From assembly GCA_007376125.1 (NCBI GenBank), contig VMFQ01000007.1, positions 1-38,262 on the forward strand: a stretch of 38,262 nt of DNA, written 5' to 3'. Position numbers and translations under genes: made by a program. A model generated the notes under the pieces. It did no database searches and was not told the DNA's origin. It saw only the letters and a list, made by a program, of their open reading frames with translations. This stretch comes from Parcubacteria group bacterium Gr01-1014_33. Its GTDB lineage: Bacteria; Patescibacteriota; Minisyncoccia; Sungbacterales; HO2-52-23. This document shows positions 1 through 9,111 of the stretch, in pieces; position 1 is the first letter of the stretch, and each line of letters opens with the position of its first letter.

Positions 1-291
1 GCAATTTATATCGGGGAAACTGGAGAAGTTTCTCCAGATATGTTTAATATGTTGATACGCGAGTATCTTCAGGTACGCAGTTCTCCTCATTTCGAACAAA
101 GTTCTCCTCACTTCGCACAAAGAGCGAGGATGCGGCTTCTTGAGCGGCTTGTATCCGATCTCGTGTGGGTAGTGTGGAATTATACGCGACCAAAAAATCC
201 GAAACTTCAGGATCTACGACCCGTGGAGCAAGCGACAAATGTTGCGGCGCGCTTCAATGGCGTAAGGCAACTCTTGACACGCTATCAATAA
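1..291 (+). CDS. C-terminal part of an APH/choline-kinase-like phosphotransferase (5' end outside window)
   Basis: Open from base 1 (AIYIGETGEVSPDMFNMLIREYLQV...LVSDLVWVVWNYTRP); tail resembles the tail of the downstream 1236-1724 ORF (KKYLQ...RAVSNLLWVPW). Confidence 0.55.
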   Translation, partial: AIYIGETGEVSPDMFNMLIREYLQVRSSPHFEQSSPHFAQRARMRLLERLVSDLVWVVWNYTRPKNPKLQDLRPVEQATNVAARFNGVRQLLTRYQ

Positions 292-789
292 GAGATGTTT
301 TTTTAGTTCTTTTTGATTATAGCGATTATGCGGATGTGTGAACGTCCGCTTTTTTCTTTTATACATCCATGATACTCTTGAACGTATGGAAACACCTCCC
401 AAGATAACAGAAATCAAAGAATGGATTCTGTCCCATAATCCATTAGGTTTGGCGCATGGCGGAACACTTTCGCTCAAAGATATTGATCCCAATCCATGGT
501 CGGGGCATTTTAATTATCTCATTGCGGCAGGCACAAAAAAGTGTGTGCTCCGGTTTCAAGGTCCGGAGTGGGGAACGCCTGCGGGGGTAGGAGACGAATA
601 CGAAAATTTAAAAGCGGTGCAAAAACACCGTGTGGGACCGAAGGTATTTTATTATGCCGATGATTTTTTCGGAGAGCCAATGATGTGCGAGGAGTATTTG
701 GACGGGAAACCGCTCAATCGGTTTTCCGCGCATACACAGCTCCGATCGTTTCCCGCGATTGGCCGCATGATCGCAAAAATAAATACAAT

Positions 790-964
790 GAGATGGTTAC
801 AAAACTATTTCTACTGCAATGCCGTATTTTCGGTTGCAACTTCGTCAGACTTCGCAAAAAGACTTATCACCGCAGCGCTACTGCGCTTCAAGTCTTTTTG
901 CTCGTCTTTCTTGTCTCGCTCAAAAATACGGCATTTCGTAACGAAATAGTTTTGTAACCATCTC
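790..964. mobile_element. Fold-back element A (family 1), 175 bp, TSD AAT
   Basis: Terminal IR GAGATGGTTACAAAACTATTTC/GAAATAGTTTTGTAACCATCTC; AAT at 787-789 and 965-967. Confidence 0.88.
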
Positions 965-1058
965 AATTCCATTTCCTGAAGAGCTCTTGTCGCTCCGCGA
1001 ACGCGCCATGAATTTTCTCCGGCACAAAGACACCTGGCGGATTCGCACGGAAGCTATT

Positions 1059-1217
1059 AGACCTACTGCGTAATAATCTTTCTACTGCAATTTCCAGATT
1101 TCGGCTACGACTTTGCAAAAATTATTCAACATATACGCGGTATATGCTTCATAATTTTTGCTGCGTCTCGCTTGAAATCTGAAAATTTCGCTACGAAAAT
1201 TATCACGCAGTAGGTCT
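1059..1217. mobile_element. Fold-back element B (family 1), 159 bp, TSD ATT
   Basis: AGACCTACTGCGTAATAAT...ATTATCACGCAGTAGGTCT; ATT at 1056-1058 and 1218-1220. Confidence 0.88.
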
Positions 1218-1830
1218 ATTTTACTTGACCGCGAGTTGAGGGATACGGGACACGAAATAAAAAAACTTATTCCGCCGGCGGAAGAAATGCTCCATGCCGG
1301 AGAAGAAGCGCTTGCCCGCGTCTTAAAAACTCATCCGCCCGCGTTTATTTTTGAAAGCGCGCATGTGGGGCATTGCATGCGGCTTCGCCGAAGGGGATTT
1401 CGTTTCGTAAATTGGGAGAAAGTGAGTTTCGGGGATCCCAGTTTTACCCTTGCCGTGTTTCTCTCATCAATTTCCGAGCGAGATGATTTTTTAAGCGTAA
1501 AGGAGATAATGGTAAAAAAATATCTCCAGATCAATCCGGTTCCGGAATGTACCGCGCTTCTTGATTTTCGCTTGAAAGAGCGCGCGGTATCCAATCTGCT
1601 CTGGGTGCCGTGGGCGCATGTAAAGCGGCGCGAGGCGGGCGAGGCAGGAAGCGCGCCGGATTTGGGCAGGCGGTATGAGAATGTAAAAGCAATACTAAAA
1701 GAATTCCAAGGAAAGCGGAAATGATCTATAGTGTACGGGTGTTTTCATTGCAGAGAAACGGTTAGTGATCGCTACCGACGTTGTCGTGGCGCGCAATCCC
1801 GCGGCGTAGTATCTCACGAGATTGCTTCCT

Positions 1831-1870
1831 AAAAACATTCCAATATTCTCAAGAATGTTGGAATGTTTTT
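1831..1870 (+). repeat. 40-bp palindrome, copy 1 (inverted copy at 15455-15490)
   Basis: AAAAACATTCCAATATTCTCAAGAATGTTGGAATGTTTTT. Confidence 0.85.
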
Positions 1871-1985
1871 GCGGTGCCTGCAGTGACAGACGAACGGGGG
1901 CGCACACGCATAGGTCCGGATAATCTTTTTCATTAGTGTGCCCCGTATATAAACCCCGTATAGCTCTCAAGAGATTATACGGGGT

Positions 1986-2054
1986 CAACTTCGGCGATCT
2001 TCATTTTGTCCCGCCCTTTTGGTAGCACTCAAAAGGGCGGGACAGCCGAAGTTG
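1986..2054. repeat. Inverted-repeat element with CAACTTCGGC/GCCGAAGTTG ends
   Basis: Ends plus internal GTCCCGCCCTTTTG/CAAAAGGGCGGGAC hairpin. Confidence 0.8.
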
Positions 2055-2256
2055 TATTACGGATGTGCATAACCCTCTTGACTTTTACTGTTCTATTTGA
2101 TATATTGAGCAAAGTGAGTGTTTTTATCCCGGCTTGCCGGGAGAAAACTCCAATTTGTCCTGCATAAAATCCCGCGTACGCGGGGTTTTGTGTTAAAGGG
2201 CTTTGTCTAAAATTTGGAGCACGGGGTGCGAACAAATTTTAGCGACAAAACCTTTA

Positions 2257-2359
2257 CCCCCATCTATTTCTACTACTGATTCGAGAGATTTGAGGAGAGG
2301 GTATTGCAGTATGACCCTTACCATACACACAAGGATTCATTAGTAGAAATAGGTGGGGG
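2257..2359. repeat. Fold-back element with CCCCCA(C/T)CTATTTCTACTA ends
   Basis: CCCCCATCTATTTCTACTACTGATTC...GGATTCATTAGTAGAAATAGGTGGGGG. Confidence 0.75.
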
Positions 2360-2419
2360 TGCTCAATGGTGTAGTAAATTTTACTGCGCCATAGGCTTGT
2401 AAATTTTAACACCATTGGC

Positions 2420-3568
2420 ATGAAAAAAGCGCTTCTTCTTTATGGCGCAACCGACATAGGCCCTTCCCATTTTTCGGGCGATTTGCTGTGGAGGACTGGA
2501 TTTAAAGCGCCTGATCCGTTTTTCCTCATAGAAATTGAGGGGAAGGCGTTTCTCTTTGCTTCGCCCCTTGAACTTGAACGTGCAGAGAAAGAGGCGCGCG
2601 CGGATACCATACTCTCGCTCCACGACTACACCAAAAGAACTCAAAGAAAAACAGAGATAGAGGGAATACTTCTTTTTCTCAAAGAGCGGGCAATAGAAGC
2701 CGTTGTGGCATCCTCGGACATTCCCTACATAATAGGAAGGGCAATCGCGCGTGCGTTTTCTCTTGAAATAAAAAATGCTCCTTTCTATCCTCTTCGCGCG
2801 CTCAAAACCGATGCGGAGATTGACGAGATTCGTAACGCTCAAGCCGCGGTTGAACGCGCTCTGGAAAATGCGCTAGATTTTCTAAAAGGGTGCGTCATCC
2901 GCGAAGGGAAAATCTATGCGGGAGAAACAGCAATAACCGCAGAAGCGCTTCGTGGCCGGATTGACTCATCGCTTTATAGCGGGGGGTATCTTGGGATAGA
3001 CACGATTGTCACTCCGGGCATTCAAGCCGCAGATCCGCATGCACTCGGAACAGGACTCCTTATTCCGTACGCGCCGATCGTGATAGACATTTTTCCCCTT
3101 TCCATCAAGACGCATTATTATTCGGATCAGACACGGACAATTTTTAAAGGCGAACCGGCAGAGGCGTATAAAAAGATGTATCGGGCGGTGCTTGAGGCGC
3201 AGCTTTTCGCGATACAGAAAATAAAAAGCGGCGTAGACGGAAGCGTCGTGTACGATGAGGTGATACGCTATTTTGAGTCAAACGGCTTTAAGACCGATTT
3301 TTCGCGGCGTCCTATGGAAGGATTTTTCCACGGACTGGGGCACGGCGTGGGGATTGATATACACGAGTTTCCCCGTTTGGGACATACGCCGGAAATTCTT
3401 GAGGAACGAAACGTGGTAACGGTTGAGCCCGGACTTTATTACACGCATGCCGAGAACGGGATTTTGCCCGGCGGCATACGAATTGAGGATATTGTCGTGG
3501 TGGGCAAAAATTCGTGTGAAAATCTTACGGCGTTTCCAAAGCGATTGGAAGATATAATTATTCCATAG
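2420..3568 (+). CDS. M24-family aminopeptidase / Xaa-Pro dipeptidase-like
   Basis: VIDIFPLSIKTHYYSDQTRTI, FFHGLGHGVGIDIHEFPRLG, VVTVEPGLYY. Confidence 0.92.
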   Translation: MKKALLLYGATDIGPSHFSGDLLWRTGFKAPDPFFLIEIEGKAFLFASPLELERAEKEARADTILSLHDYTKRTQRKTEIEGILLFLKERAIEAVVASSDIPYIIGRAIARAFSLEIKNAPFYPLRALKTDAEIDEIRNAQAAVERALENALDFLKGCVIREGKIYAGETAITAEALRGRIDSSLYSGGYLGIDTIVTPGIQAADPHALGTGLLIPYAPIVIDIFPLSIKTHYYSDQTRTIFKGEPAEAYKKMYRAVLEAQLFAIQKIKSGVDGSVVYDEVIRYFESNGFKTDFSRRPMEGFFHGLGHGVGIDIHEFPRLGHTPEILEERNVVTVEPGLYYTHAENGILPGGIRIEDIVVVGKNSCENLTAFPKRLEDIIIP

Positions 3569-3790
3569 CGTAGTCTCAAGGCATGAGAAGGGTTATACTC
3601 TCCCGCTCATTCCGCTAAAAGCGAAATGGGCGGGATTGCTGTTTGTGTCTGAAATTTTTTCTCCCGCTGAAAGCGGGATCAAAATTTTAGACACACAGGG
3701 AACAACATTTTGTCTCCCGACATAATGTCGGGATCCCGACTTCCTTAATTTATATTATAGATGAAGCGTCGGGACTTATGCCTGTCCCGA

Positions 3791-3915
3791 ACTTAATCTC
3801 GACAGAAGAGCTACTTTATTCTTGAGGCACGAGAAGGGTTTTACTCCAAGATTTTGTCCTTATGTGAGTGCCAGCTTCTCATGCCATGAGAATAAATTAG
3901 AAGTCGAGATTAAGT
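3791..3915. repeat. Long imperfect fold-back
   Basis: ACTTAATCTCGAC (3791-3803) / GTCGAGATTAAGT (3903-3915), with inner arms also related. Confidence 0.75.
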
Positions 3916-4000
3916 GCGGGGTGAAAGTGCCCGCTTCCTCTTTATTGTACATAACCCCTCTCGTTATTGCAAATCGGACGATTTGTGAAATAATACCCTC

Positions 4001-4945
4001 ATGGCTTTAGAAATAAAAGAGCATATATCCCTTGCATTCTTTACTATATATAAAATAGGGGGGTTCGCAAGGTTTTTTGTGGAAGCAAAAAGCGCTGAAG
4101 AAGTGGAAGAAGCGCTCGGTTTTGCCGCGAAAAAAAATATCCCATTTTTTATTCTCGGTGCGGGTTCAAACATTCTTGTCTCGGACAAAGGATTTGACGG
4201 ACTGGTAATAAGAATGAACGGAGGAGAGGTAAAAAGCGACGGCAATCGGTTGATTGCGGACGCGGGCGTTATGATGGCGCGCGCCGCCTTGGAGGCACAA
4301 AAAGCCGGACTTTCCGGATTTGAATGGGGGATTGGAGTGCCGGGAACAATCGGTGGCTCGGTGCGGGGAAATGCGGGATGCTTCGGATCGGAGATTAATG
4401 ATGTAATAGAATCTGTTAAAGTATTCGATTTTCAAAAACCTACAACCTACAACCTACAACCTACTGACTGCGAATTTAGCTATCGCGATTCTATTTTCAA
4501 GCGACGTCCCGAATGGATTATTCTTTCGGCGACGCTTCGGCTTCAAAAAGGAGATCCGAACGAAATCCGCGAGAAAATGGCAAATTTGATAAAAGAACGT
4601 ACTGCAAAGCAAGACATTGGCACAAAATCGTGCGGCTGTATCTTCAAAAATATTTCATGGTCACGAAAAGATATAAACAGACAAGAACTTTTGCCCCGAT
4701 TTACCGAATTGGAAAAATTTGGCGAACGTCCGGGAATCCCGGCCTCTTTTCTCATTGATATGGCCGGACTCAAAGGTAGGCGCGTGGGAAAAATATCAAT
4801 TTCTTCGCGGCACGCCAATTTTTTTATAAACGAAGGCGGAGGAACCGCGGAAGAGGTGATAATGCTGATTGCCATCGCAAAAGATATAGTAAGAAGAACA
4901 TTCGGGCTTTCATTGGAAGAAGAAATCCAATACGTAGGATTTTAA
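4001..4945 (+). CDS. murB: UDP-N-acetylenolpyruvoylglucosamine reductase
   Basis: ILGAGSNILVSDKGFDGLVIRM, GVPGTIGGSVRGNAGCFGSEI, SCGCIFKN, GKISISSRHANFFIN. Confidence 0.97.
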   Translation: MALEIKEHISLAFFTIYKIGGFARFFVEAKSAEEVEEALGFAAKKNIPFFILGAGSNILVSDKGFDGLVIRMNGGEVKSDGNRLIADAGVMMARAALEAQKAGLSGFEWGIGVPGTIGGSVRGNAGCFGSEINDVIESVKVFDFQKPTTYNLQPTDCEFSYRDSIFKRRPEWIILSATLRLQKGDPNEIREKMANLIKERTAKQDIGTKSCGCIFKNISWSRKDINRQELLPRFTELEKFGERPGIPASFLIDMAGLKGRRVGKISISSRHANFFINEGGGTAEEVIMLIAIAKDIVRRTFGLSLEEEIQYVGF

Positions 4946-4971
4946 ATCCCGATTTTTTACTTGTAGGATAA

Positions 4972-5000
4972 AAAATCTCTCTTTGCGGAGAGTTTTTATT
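4972..5000 (+). terminator. Rho-independent terminator after murB
   Basis: CTCTC-TTTGCG-GAGAG followed by TTTTTATT. Confidence 0.7.
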
Positions 5001-5078
5001 AAATTTTTTCAAAAATAGCGCAATAAAAAGTTATTCACTGTTGACATTTTATTTTTTTTGTAAGAAAATTAAAAAAGT

Positions 5079-5651
5079 GTGTTGAAAATTTTTTATTACT
5101 ATGTAAAAAACTTTCAAATGCGGGAAGAAAATAAAAATAAATTATCCATGACTATACAAGAACTAATCCAAGATTTGGAAAAAAATGTGTATTGCCGTCT
5201 CAATCGTTCGTCTGTGGAGGGGATAGGAGTAGTGGCGATACGGGATATTCCCAAAGGTACCAATATATTTACGGGAGTGAAGAAGAACAGATGGAAGAGT
5301 ATACCTGTTGATGCTGTCTTGCGTAATAAAAAGATCATAAAAGAAGTAAAAGAAATGATATTGAGTTTTTATGCGGTGGAGGCGGGAGTGATTTATTTTC
5401 CCGACCAGAGTCTGAATGAATTGGATATTTCTTTTTACCTCAACCATTCGGATACGCCGAATGTGGAATTTGTGGAGAAAAGCGATATATTTATCACCGC
5501 GCGTAGCATAAAAAAAGGAGAAGAACTTTTTGCGGATTATCGGACATACTCTGACGAATATATGCCGTCGGCGGACGCTAATGGTATTATCACCCGCGAA
5601 TGGCATGGCATGAGAAATAGAAAAAATAGGGAGGAAACAGCACGCGCTTAG
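5079..5651 (+). CDS. SET-domain protein (likely starts at an internal ATG)
   Basis: GIGVVAIRDIPKGTNIF, DISFYLNHSDTPNVEF, ARSIKKGEELFADYRTY. Confidence 0.88.
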   Translation: MLKIFYYYVKNFQMREENKNKLSMTIQELIQDLEKNVYCRLNRSSVEGIGVVAIRDIPKGTNIFTGVKKNRWKSIPVDAVLRNKKIIKEVKEMILSFYAVEAGVIYFPDQSLNELDISFYLNHSDTPNVEFVEKSDIFITARSIKKGEELFADYRTYSDEYMPSADANGIITREWHGMRNRKNREETARA

Positions 5652-5670
5652 ATGAGCGGATAAGGAAATA

Positions 5671-5836
5671 AGAACCTGTTCACGATCTCGCGGTACCCAA
5701 CCTGAAAATGCGGGTTTTTGAGCGAAAAACGAGTCGGAGCACGAAGCGTAATGGTATTACGATGAGTGCGAGACGAAGTTTTGCAGCCAAAAACATGCAT
5801 TTTCAGGTAGGGGGAAGATCGTGAACAGGTGGTTCT
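5671..5836. mobile_element. Fold-back element E (family 1)
   Basis: AGAACCTGTTCACGATCT...AGATCGTGAACAGGTGGTTCT with nested CCTGAAAATGC/GCATTTTCAGG. Confidence 0.8.
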
Positions 5837-5853
5837 AAGAGAAAGAGAAATTT

Positions 5854-5948
5854 ACCCCGTTAGAGAATGCCCCGCGGCTTGCTGCGGGGTCTGGCGGCTC
5901 AATACGAACGCGGGGTTCAATGCCCCGCGCGAGTTCTCTAACGGGGTT
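5854..5948. repeat. Inverted repeat immediately upstream of ATP-grasp gene
   Basis: ACCCCGTTAGAGAA/TTCTCTAACGGGGT enclosing CCCCGCGG..TGCGGGG and CGCGGGG..CCCCGCG hairpins. Confidence 0.8.
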
Positions 5949-5952
5949 TACT

Positions 5953-7335
5953 ATGGCAAATGAAATAAAAAACGGGAATGGGGCTTCCGGAAGTAGCCAC
6001 AATGGGCAGAACGGCCAAAATGGAAATAACGGGGCAATACAAAACGGCGAAAAACCACGATTAAAGTTTCTTTTTATTTCGTGGGAGTCGCTTTCCGGGG
6101 ATGTGGCGTGGCGGCTTACACAGGAAGGCCATGAAGTGAAATATTGGAGCAAGGACTCGGATGATGCGGATGTCTATATTGGTTTTGTGGAGAAAGTGGA
6201 GCGATGGGAAGACCATAAGGATTGGGCTGATGTTATCGTGTTTGACGACACCGGGTTCGGGAAGATTGCCGATGCTTTGCGCCGATCAGGAAAATTAGTC
6301 GTTGGCGGGAACGAATATACCGATCGCCTGGAAGAAGACCGTGAATTTGGGCAAGCGGAAATGAAACGAGTGGGGATGACAGTACTGCCGCACTGGGATT
6401 TTAGCGATTTTGAGGAAGCAATCCGCTTTATCAAGGAAAATCCGGGCCGGTATGTCTTCAAGCCCTCGGGGAGCGTGCTCACCGATCAGAAAGGCATCCT
6501 TTTTATCGGTCAGGAAGACTCGGGCGCGGATCTTTTAGAGGTGCTTGAGCACAACAAAAACACATGGGCTAAAAAAATCAAGAGATTTCAACTGCAGAAA
6601 TTTGCGAACGGCGTGGAGGTTGCGGTGGGCGCGTTTTTTAACGGCAAGGATTTTATACGGCCGCTGTGTGTTAACTTTGAACATAAGAAACTTTTTCCCG
6701 GTGAGATCGGCCCCTACACCGGAGAGATGGGAACGCTGGTGTATTGGGGCGAGCCCAACAAAATTTTCAGCATGACGCTTGAGAAACTGAAACCCGCACT
6801 TGCAGAATCGGGTTATATTGGGTACGTGGATATCAACTGCGTGGCGAATAACAACGGAATTTACCCATTGGAGATTACCGCACGTCTCGGCTACCCGATT
6901 ATCTATATACAACTGGAAGGAATTTTGACGACTGCGGGAGAATGGTTGTCGAAACTGGCGCGCGGAGAATCGTTTGAATTACGCGTTAAGAAGGGATTCC
7001 AAGTCGGGGTGGTAGTGGCGGTGCCGCCGTTTCCGTATCATGACAGACGCGAGGCCGACATCTACCACGATTTGTCAATCGTGTTTCGCAAACCAAATTT
7101 GGAGGGGGTGCATTTGGGAAAAGTGAAGATTGTGGAGGGTGAGTGGCATCCTGCGGGCGAGTCCGGATATGCGCTTGTGGTTACCGGTTCGGGCACCACA
7201 GTCGCGGAAGCGCGAAAAATGGCGTATAATAGGATTGATAATATTATTTTACAAAACAAGTTCTATCGCACCGATATCGGGATTCGCTGGAACACGGATA
7301 GCGATAAACTTCAATCGTGGGGATACCTTTACTAG
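5953..7335 (+). CDS. ATP-grasp (phosphoribosylamine-glycine ligase-like) protein with Asn/Gly-rich N-terminal linker
   Basis: PGRYVFKPSGSVLTDQKGI, GVEVAVGAFFNGKDF, GPYTGEMGTLVYW, LEITARLGYPIIYIQ. Confidence 0.8.
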   Translation: MANEIKNGNGASGSSHNGQNGQNGNNGAIQNGEKPRLKFLFISWESLSGDVAWRLTQEGHEVKYWSKDSDDADVYIGFVEKVERWEDHKDWADVIVFDDTGFGKIADALRRSGKLVVGGNEYTDRLEEDREFGQAEMKRVGMTVLPHWDFSDFEEAIRFIKENPGRYVFKPSGSVLTDQKGILFIGQEDSGADLLEVLEHNKNTWAKKIKRFQLQKFANGVEVAVGAFFNGKDFIRPLCVNFEHKKLFPGEIGPYTGEMGTLVYWGEPNKIFSMTLEKLKPALAESGYIGYVDINCVANNNGIYPLEITARLGYPIIYIQLEGILTTAGEWLSKLARGESFELRVKKGFQVGVVVAVPPFPYHDRREADIYHDLSIVFRKPNLEGVHLGKVKIVEGEWHPAGESGYALVVTGSGTTVAEARKMAYNRIDNIILQNKFYRTDIGIRWNTDSDKLQSWGYLY

Positions 7336-7444
7336 CGGGTAGCTTGTAGGAAGTGGGTGGTAGGAATAAGGGAATAACATTTAAATCTTTTTTTACTACA
7401 ACCTACAACCTACAACCTACAACCTATTTCCTAATGCCTAATTC

Positions 7445-7861
7445 ATGCGCGTTACCATTCGGCAAAAAGATATAGAAATAACCCCGGCGCTTCACGAATA
7501 CATTAAACAAAAAATAGTCCGGCCGGTGGAAAAATTCCTGAAGCGCGAAGAACGCGAGGGAACGCCGCTTTTGGATATTGAAGTGGCGCGTACCACGCGC
7601 CACCATAAAAAAGGCGAGGTATATCGCGTATCCGTGTCTCTTACGCTCGGCAAAAAACTTATCCGGGCGGAGGTGGAAAACGAGGATGTGCATGCGGCGT
7701 GCGATGTGATTGAAGATGAGTTGAAACGCAAAATCACCTCATATAAGACGCGCGCGTTTTCCATGTTTAAGCGGATGGCGCGTCGCGTAAAAAAAGAACT
7801 TCGTTTTGATCGCGCCGCGCGGCTTTTCCGCAAGGGTCGCGATTGGCATGAAGGGAATTAG
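7445..7861 (+). CDS. hpf: Ribosome hibernation promotion factor / sigma-54 modulation family
   Basis: MRVTIRQKDIEITPALHEYIKQKIVRPVEKF...VSLTLGKKLIRAEVENEDVHAACDVIEDELKRKI. Confidence 0.88.
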   Translation: MRVTIRQKDIEITPALHEYIKQKIVRPVEKFLKREEREGTPLLDIEVARTTRHHKKGEVYRVSVSLTLGKKLIRAEVENEDVHAACDVIEDELKRKITSYKTRAFSMFKRMARRVKKELRFDRAARLFRKGRDWHEGN

Positions 7862-8089
7862 TCGTCTCTTTGCGGAGTTCAAGTGCAAAATAGGTATGCA
7901 GAGTTTTTAAGTCGTATCCCAACGGCGCGCGCATAAATCCCGCGCCTGTCTGCGGGGTTCCGCTCACCAAATTTTGGTGAGGGATAAAATTAAACCCCGC
8001 AGGAAGGATTTCAATGATACCCATTCATCTCGCACCAACTGTTGGTGCGGGATTCATCCCCGTAGCAAGCTACGGGGTATTCTGGGAAG

Positions 8090-9016
8090 GTGCGGGATAA
8101 AATTGAAAAACTGAAAATGGAATTTATTGAAGATACAGTTGCGAATAGACCTCTTCTTGAGGAGAGTGTAAGTAGTTTTGGGTATGCGCCGGAGCATAAT
8201 ATTGATTGGTATGAGTACGGAGCCAAACAAGATCAAAAAACTGTTTTCGTCCGGTGGCAAGACGGCACAGGACTTCTTACCTATAAGGGAAAAAATGTAT
8301 GGCATATCTTCTCGGAACCGCTTGCGCCGCCGGGAAAAAGGGGCAAGAGAATTGTAGAGTTTTGCCTCCATGTGGTATCGAAACTCCTTGCAAAAAAAGT
8401 GGTAGTTGAGGTGAGTGCCTCTACGAGACAGGAGGTGCGCGGCCTTCTTCCGGATTCTTTGAGAGCGTGTGCAGTCAATTATATTCTCGTATGGCCGGTA
8501 ATGAACATGGAAAATTTTGATGTAGCGCTTCCCGGCGGACATTGGAAAAGTATCCGTAATGCCCGAAATCAGTTCTACCGGGAGCATCAAGTCAGAATTG
8601 ATGACGCGGCCAATATAGACAAAGAGATGCTCCACGCTATCGTTGATGCATGGAGCGGGAAGCGGAGACAGCATGATCGCTCCCACCCGTACCCGTACCA
8701 CAATCTTATCAATGCACACTTTAGAGGGACAAAAAGCACGCGATGCCTTATTGTGGATGGCAGGCCGGTTGGGTTTAACGCAGGTTGGGAGATTCCAAAT
8801 TCTTACGGATACTACGGGGGTGTGGGCACTCATGACTATTCCATAAAAGATTTTGGCGTGATGCTGTATCTTGAAGATTTGGAATGGATCAAACTTATGG
8901 GCTGGAAAACGGCGGAAATGGGAGGCTCCTACAAAGATGCGATACATTTTAAAAATCAATTTCTTCCGGAATCGTGGTATAAAGATTATTCTTTTTCAAT
9001 TGTGAGGAAACGATGA
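8090..9016 (+). CDS. DUF2156 / phosphatidylglycerol lysyltransferase C-terminal domain-like (acyltransferase fold)
   Basis: WKSIRNARNQF, TRCLIVDGRPVGFNAGWEIPN, LMGWKTAEMGGS. Confidence 0.65.
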   Translation: MRDKIEKLKMEFIEDTVANRPLLEESVSSFGYAPEHNIDWYEYGAKQDQKTVFVRWQDGTGLLTYKGKNVWHIFSEPLAPPGKRGKRIVEFCLHVVSKLLAKKVVVEVSASTRQEVRGLLPDSLRACAVNYILVWPVMNMENFDVALPGGHWKSIRNARNQFYREHQVRIDDAANIDKEMLHAIVDAWSGKRRQHDRSHPYPYHNLINAHFRGTKSTRCLIVDGRPVGFNAGWEIPNSYGYYGGVGTHDYSIKDFGVMLYLEDLEWIKLMGWKTAEMGGSYKDAIHFKNQFLPESWYKDYSFSIVRKR

Positions 9017-9111
9017 AAGGTCTTGTATAAGGAGGTTATGTGTGAGAATATGGAAACACGCGCATGTGCAGAATAAATGGTTCTTTAACACTTTTTTAAG
9101 GAGGAAAAATT

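Larger units (their letters stand above)
386..1724 (+). pseudogene. APH/aminoglycoside-phosphotransferase-like kinase interrupted by two fold-back elements
   Basis: ORFs 338-949 and 1236-1724 are two parts of one protein; removing 790-964 and 1059-1217 plus one 3-bp duplication each gives continuous AKINTIPFPEELLSLRERAMNFLRHKDTWRIRTEAILLDRELRDTGHEI. Confidence 0.8.

Noticed and set aside
61-125. 21-bp tandem duplication (AGTTCTCCTCAYTTCGMACAA x2) as a mobile element
   Set aside because: Only a two-unit tandem repeat encoding SSPHFEQ/SSPHFAQ; a simple local duplication is sufficient.
685-957. ORF 685-957 (+)
   Set aside because: Second frame over the kinase and element A; not credible coding.
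790-964. Element A as part of the kinase coding sequence
   Set aside because: The ORF through it (RWLQNYFYCNAVFSV...) has no homology expectation and excision restores the gene.
3822-4010. ORF 3822-4010 (+)
   Set aside because: Lies mostly inside the fold-back at 3791-3915 and has no recognisable protein features.
8054-8959. Long antisense ORF 8054-8959 and many other minus-strand ORFs opposite clear genes
   Set aside because: Shadow ORFs over well-supported + strand coding regions.
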